From an uncultured Bacilli bacterium (GTDB taxonomy: Bacteria; Bacillota_I; Bacilli_A; RF39; UBA660), in the NCBI GenBank assembly GCA_934183705.1, contig CAKPSW010000024.1:1-5983 (forward strand): 5,983 bases of DNA. Direction: 5' to 3'. The notes below the pieces were generated by a model that worked only from the letters and a program-made list of their open reading frames with translations, had not been told where the DNA came from and ran no database searches. This document shows positions 4,880-5,983 of the stretch, piece after piece. Both the position numbers and the translations under genes were made by a program. Each line of letters opens with the position of its first letter. Position 1 is the stretch's first letter.

Positions 4880-4898
4880 CGTCTTTTTGAAAAAGACG
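4880..4898 (-). other. Hairpin at the 5' end of the lysozyme-like gene's mRNA
   Basis: CGTCTTTTT and AAAAAGACG are perfect 9-bp arms around one central base. The stem begins about at the predicted transcription start and ends at the first G of the GGAAAG ribosome-binding site (4875-4880). It may stabilise the 5' end or partly occlude initiation. No T-tail follows on the minus strand, so it is not a terminator. Confidence 0.6.
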
Positions 4899-4904
4899 AG
4901 TGTT

Positions 4905-4933
4905 ATTATAACAAATTTAGATTATTTTGTCAA
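4905..4933 (-). promoter_or_regulatory. Full-consensus promoter of the lysozyme-like gene
   Basis: Minus strand TTGACA (4933-4928), exactly 17 bp, TATAAT (4910-4905) with extended TGt. Both hexamers are perfect, making this the strongest promoter in the window by sequence; expression is probably limited afterwards, for example by the weak ribosome-binding site, GTG start and 5' hairpin. Confidence 0.85.
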
Positions 4934-4953
4934 ATCTTGTTCCTAAAATAATA

Positions 4954-5790
4954 CTATTTAGTACCTTCTAACATTCTATTTTTGTTTTCTTTTTCTATTT
5001 GTTTTAAGCTTTTATTTGGCCTTGGTAAATCTTCAGGCATTGTACCTCCTAGTTCTTTGATAGTATTTCTTATCTTGTTTCCTACTTCATAATGTGTTTT
5101 TGTTGCTTCACTTTCAGTACTTATATTTTCTCTTTTTAATTTTTGCTCTGTTTGGGATATTCTAAACAGATTAGCAATTAACTCTTCACTACCCATATTA
5201 TCTAGGATGTCTTCTCTGTATCTTAATCCTTTTCTTTTAGCAATATCATCTGCTGTTTCGCCATTATATAATCCTTTATATCCTGCATTATGAAACTTAT
5301 CGAAGTTTTTTACGCCTGCATCTCTTGCAGCTTTATTTAATGAGTAGTTACCTTTTTTAGTTAAACTTCTTTGATATAGTCTTTTTTCATCTTCGGTTAA
5401 ACTAGAATATTCTCTTTCGGTTAATTCCATTTTTCTAGTTTGCACAGCGAAATAAGTTTGAGCAAGAGCAACACTATTTTTCCTACTATCTCCATTTTGA
5501 GCTATTAGATAACAAGCATATCTTGATAGTTTGTAATCAGTAATGATTTTTACACCACCATTTGGCATATTTGATGTTTTGTCGGCGCCGACAAAATGTT
5601 CTAAAGCCTTATAACCGCTTGATTCACAAGCAATTTTTGCTTTATTAATTACACCTTCAAATTTTCTCCATTCAGTATATTGTAATGCTTCTTGTAGCTC
5701 TCTAGCAGACCAATATTCGTTTCCATATTCATCGATATGTTTTATACCCTCAAATGTAGTATTATTGTTATTAATTTCTAAATTATTCAT
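4954..5790 (-). CDS. dinD: DNA damage-inducible protein D homologue (DinD), BRO-N-type N-terminus
   Basis: In E. coli DinD is a LexA-regulated protein that inhibits RecA-driven strand exchange and disassembles RecA filaments. The 278 residues match that protein's length (274). The N-terminal half resembles a BRO-N-like domain with the hallmarks EYWSARELQEAL (25-36), WRKFEGVINKA (41-51), the family's SRYACYLIAQNGD (89-101) and ALAQTYFAVQTRK (108-120). The C-terminal half is helical and charged, with NKAARDAGV (152-160), KFHNAGYKGLYNG (165-177) and GNKIRNTIKELGGTMPEDL (237-255), all typical of the family. An AAGGGGG ribosome-binding site lies 7 nt before the ATG. It has its own promoter and no partner gene. 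DinD genes often sit in accessory DNA, and IS-like sequence lies 110 bp upstream. Residues 66-71 are encoded by a GC-rich palindrome. Confidence 0.92.
   Translation of the reverse strand: MNNLEINNNNTTFEGIKHIDEYGNEYWSARELQEALQYTEWRKFEGVINKAKIACESSGYKALEHFVGADKTSNMPNGGVKIITDYKLSRYACYLIAQNGDSRKNSVALAQTYFAVQTRKMELTEREYSSLTEDEKRLYQRSLTKKGNYSLNKAARDAGVKNFDKFHNAGYKGLYNGETADDIAKRKGLRYREDILDNMGSEELIANLFRISQTEQKLKRENISTESEATKTHYEVGNKIRNTIKELGGTMPEDLPRPNKSLKQIEKENKNRMLEGTK
5577..5596. repeat. Perfect 20-bp GC-rich palindrome inside dinD
   Basis: TTTTGTCGGCGCCGACAAAA is identical on both strands, with no spacer. The central GTCGGCGCCGAC is the most GC-rich dozen bases I noticed in a very AT-rich window and contains GGCGCC. 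It codes for FVGADK of dinD. Confidence 0.9.
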
Positions 5791-5823
5791 TATATTACCC
5801 CCTTCTTTATAATAACCATATTA

Positions 5824-5852
5824 ATTATATCATAAATCATATGTTATTTCTA
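5824..5852 (-). promoter_or_regulatory. Promoter of dinD
   Basis: Minus strand TAGAAA (5852-5847, four of six consensus bases), 17-bp spacer, TATAAT (5829-5824) with extended TGa. The spacer holds TAACATATGATT (5846-5835), nine of twelve bases like the Gram-positive LexA core GAAC-N4-GTTC when the N4 is ATAT, but neither half-site is intact. Confidence 0.6.
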
Positions 5853-5920
5853 TATTAACTATACTTTTTTCTTCTTTTTTACACTAGAAAAAGAGAACTA
5901 TTGTAGTGAAGTTGTAATAT

Positions 5921-5954
5921 AAAAGTGGACATAAAAAAAGATGTTCCACTTTTT
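5921..5954. terminator. Hairpin with T-tail, terminator or IS-end structure
   Basis: AAAAGTGGACAT (5921-5932) pairs with ATGTTCCACTTTT (5941-5953) around an A-rich 8-nt loop, with one bulged T. The plus strand continues TTGTTTG, the minus strand TATATT, so it could terminate a minus-strand gene ending beyond the window or insulate the element to the right. Confidence 0.45.
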
Positions 5955-5956
5955 GT

Positions 5957-5983
5957 TTGATATAATTAATTATTTGATATAAT
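5957..5983 (+). promoter_or_regulatory. Rightward tandem extended -10 promoter elements
   Basis: TTTGATATAAT occurs twice (5956-5966 and 5973-5983), 17 bp apart, each holding TGaTATAAT. For the second copy, TTGATA at 5957-5962 could act as -35 with a short 15-bp spacer. This implies a gene reading rightward beyond the window. Confidence 0.45.

Larger units (their letters stand above)
5902..5983 (+). mobile_element. Possible 5' end of a second insertion sequence, cut by the window edge
   Basis: From 5902 the plus strand begins with TG and reaches TGGACATAA (5926-5934), the nonamer also found in the IS3-like end at 56-48 on the other strand. Fourteen of eighteen bases agree from that point. 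Tandem rightward -10 boxes follow. No coding sequence is visible, so this rests on sequence similarity and promoter direction only. Confidence 0.3.

Noticed and set aside
5864..5897. Hairpin between CTTCTTTTTT and AAAAAGAG upstream of dinD
   Set aside because: It is only a pairing of homopolymer-like runs with a mismatch and has no T-tail in the relevant direction.
1..5983. CRISPR array, tRNA, rRNA or riboswitch
   Set aside because: No regularly spaced repeats, cloverleaf sequence or long structured leader was seen; all intergenic gaps are under 200 bp.

Overview
This is an AT-rich window (roughly 30% G+C by eye, not computed). All eight complete genes lie on the minus strand, so read from high to low coordinates. 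The proteins look like those of a low-GC, walled relative of Bacilli, Erysipelotrichia or gut 'RF39-type' lineages. EF-P carries a Lys32 loop as in Bacillus, L33 is the zinc-binding form, Shine-Dalgarno sites are strong, and there is a D,D-carboxypeptidase plus a lysozyme/glucosaminidase-like protein. Wall enzymes argue against true wall-less mycoplasmas. TGG encodes the Trp residues checked and no gene ends in TGA (six TAG, two TAA). The lineage is inference, not a measured placement.

Layout from the right edge in the direction of transcription. (1) Positions 5849-5983 hold no gene, but contain a hairpin, a possible insertion-sequence end and rightward tandem extended -10 boxes. (2) dinD (4954-5790), a DNA-damage-inducible D homologue, has its own promoter and a perfect 20-bp GC-rich palindrome inside the coding region. 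(3) A membrane-anchored lysozyme-like protein (4222-4872) has a full-consensus promoter, a hairpin at the mRNA 5' end and its own terminator. (4) rpmG-efp (4100-3361) is a two-gene translation operon with a clear terminator. (5) xer-tdk-vanY (3261-602) is a tightly packed three-gene operon: tyrosine recombinase, thymidine kinase, D-Ala-D-Ala carboxypeptidase. (6) A small heat-shock protein gene (90-467) has a strong promoter whose -35 box sits inside an inverted repeat with the 9-9-9 geometry of CIRCE. (7) Positions 1-70 look like the left end of an IS3-family element, with the first ten codons of its orfA.

The genes are mostly housekeeping or stress functions (translation of polyproline stretches, thymidine salvage, wall trimming, chaperone, DNA damage). 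I see no convincing new multi-gene system. The most interesting signals are regulatory: the CIRCE-geometry operator variant; a hairpin at the IS end that may both terminate hsp20 transcription and hide the transposase ribosome-binding site; a 13-bp sequence shared by the xer and dinD promoters; a possibly leaderless xer mRNA; 5'-end mRNA hairpins on two genes; and TAG stop codons built into Shine-Dalgarno sites at two gene junctions.
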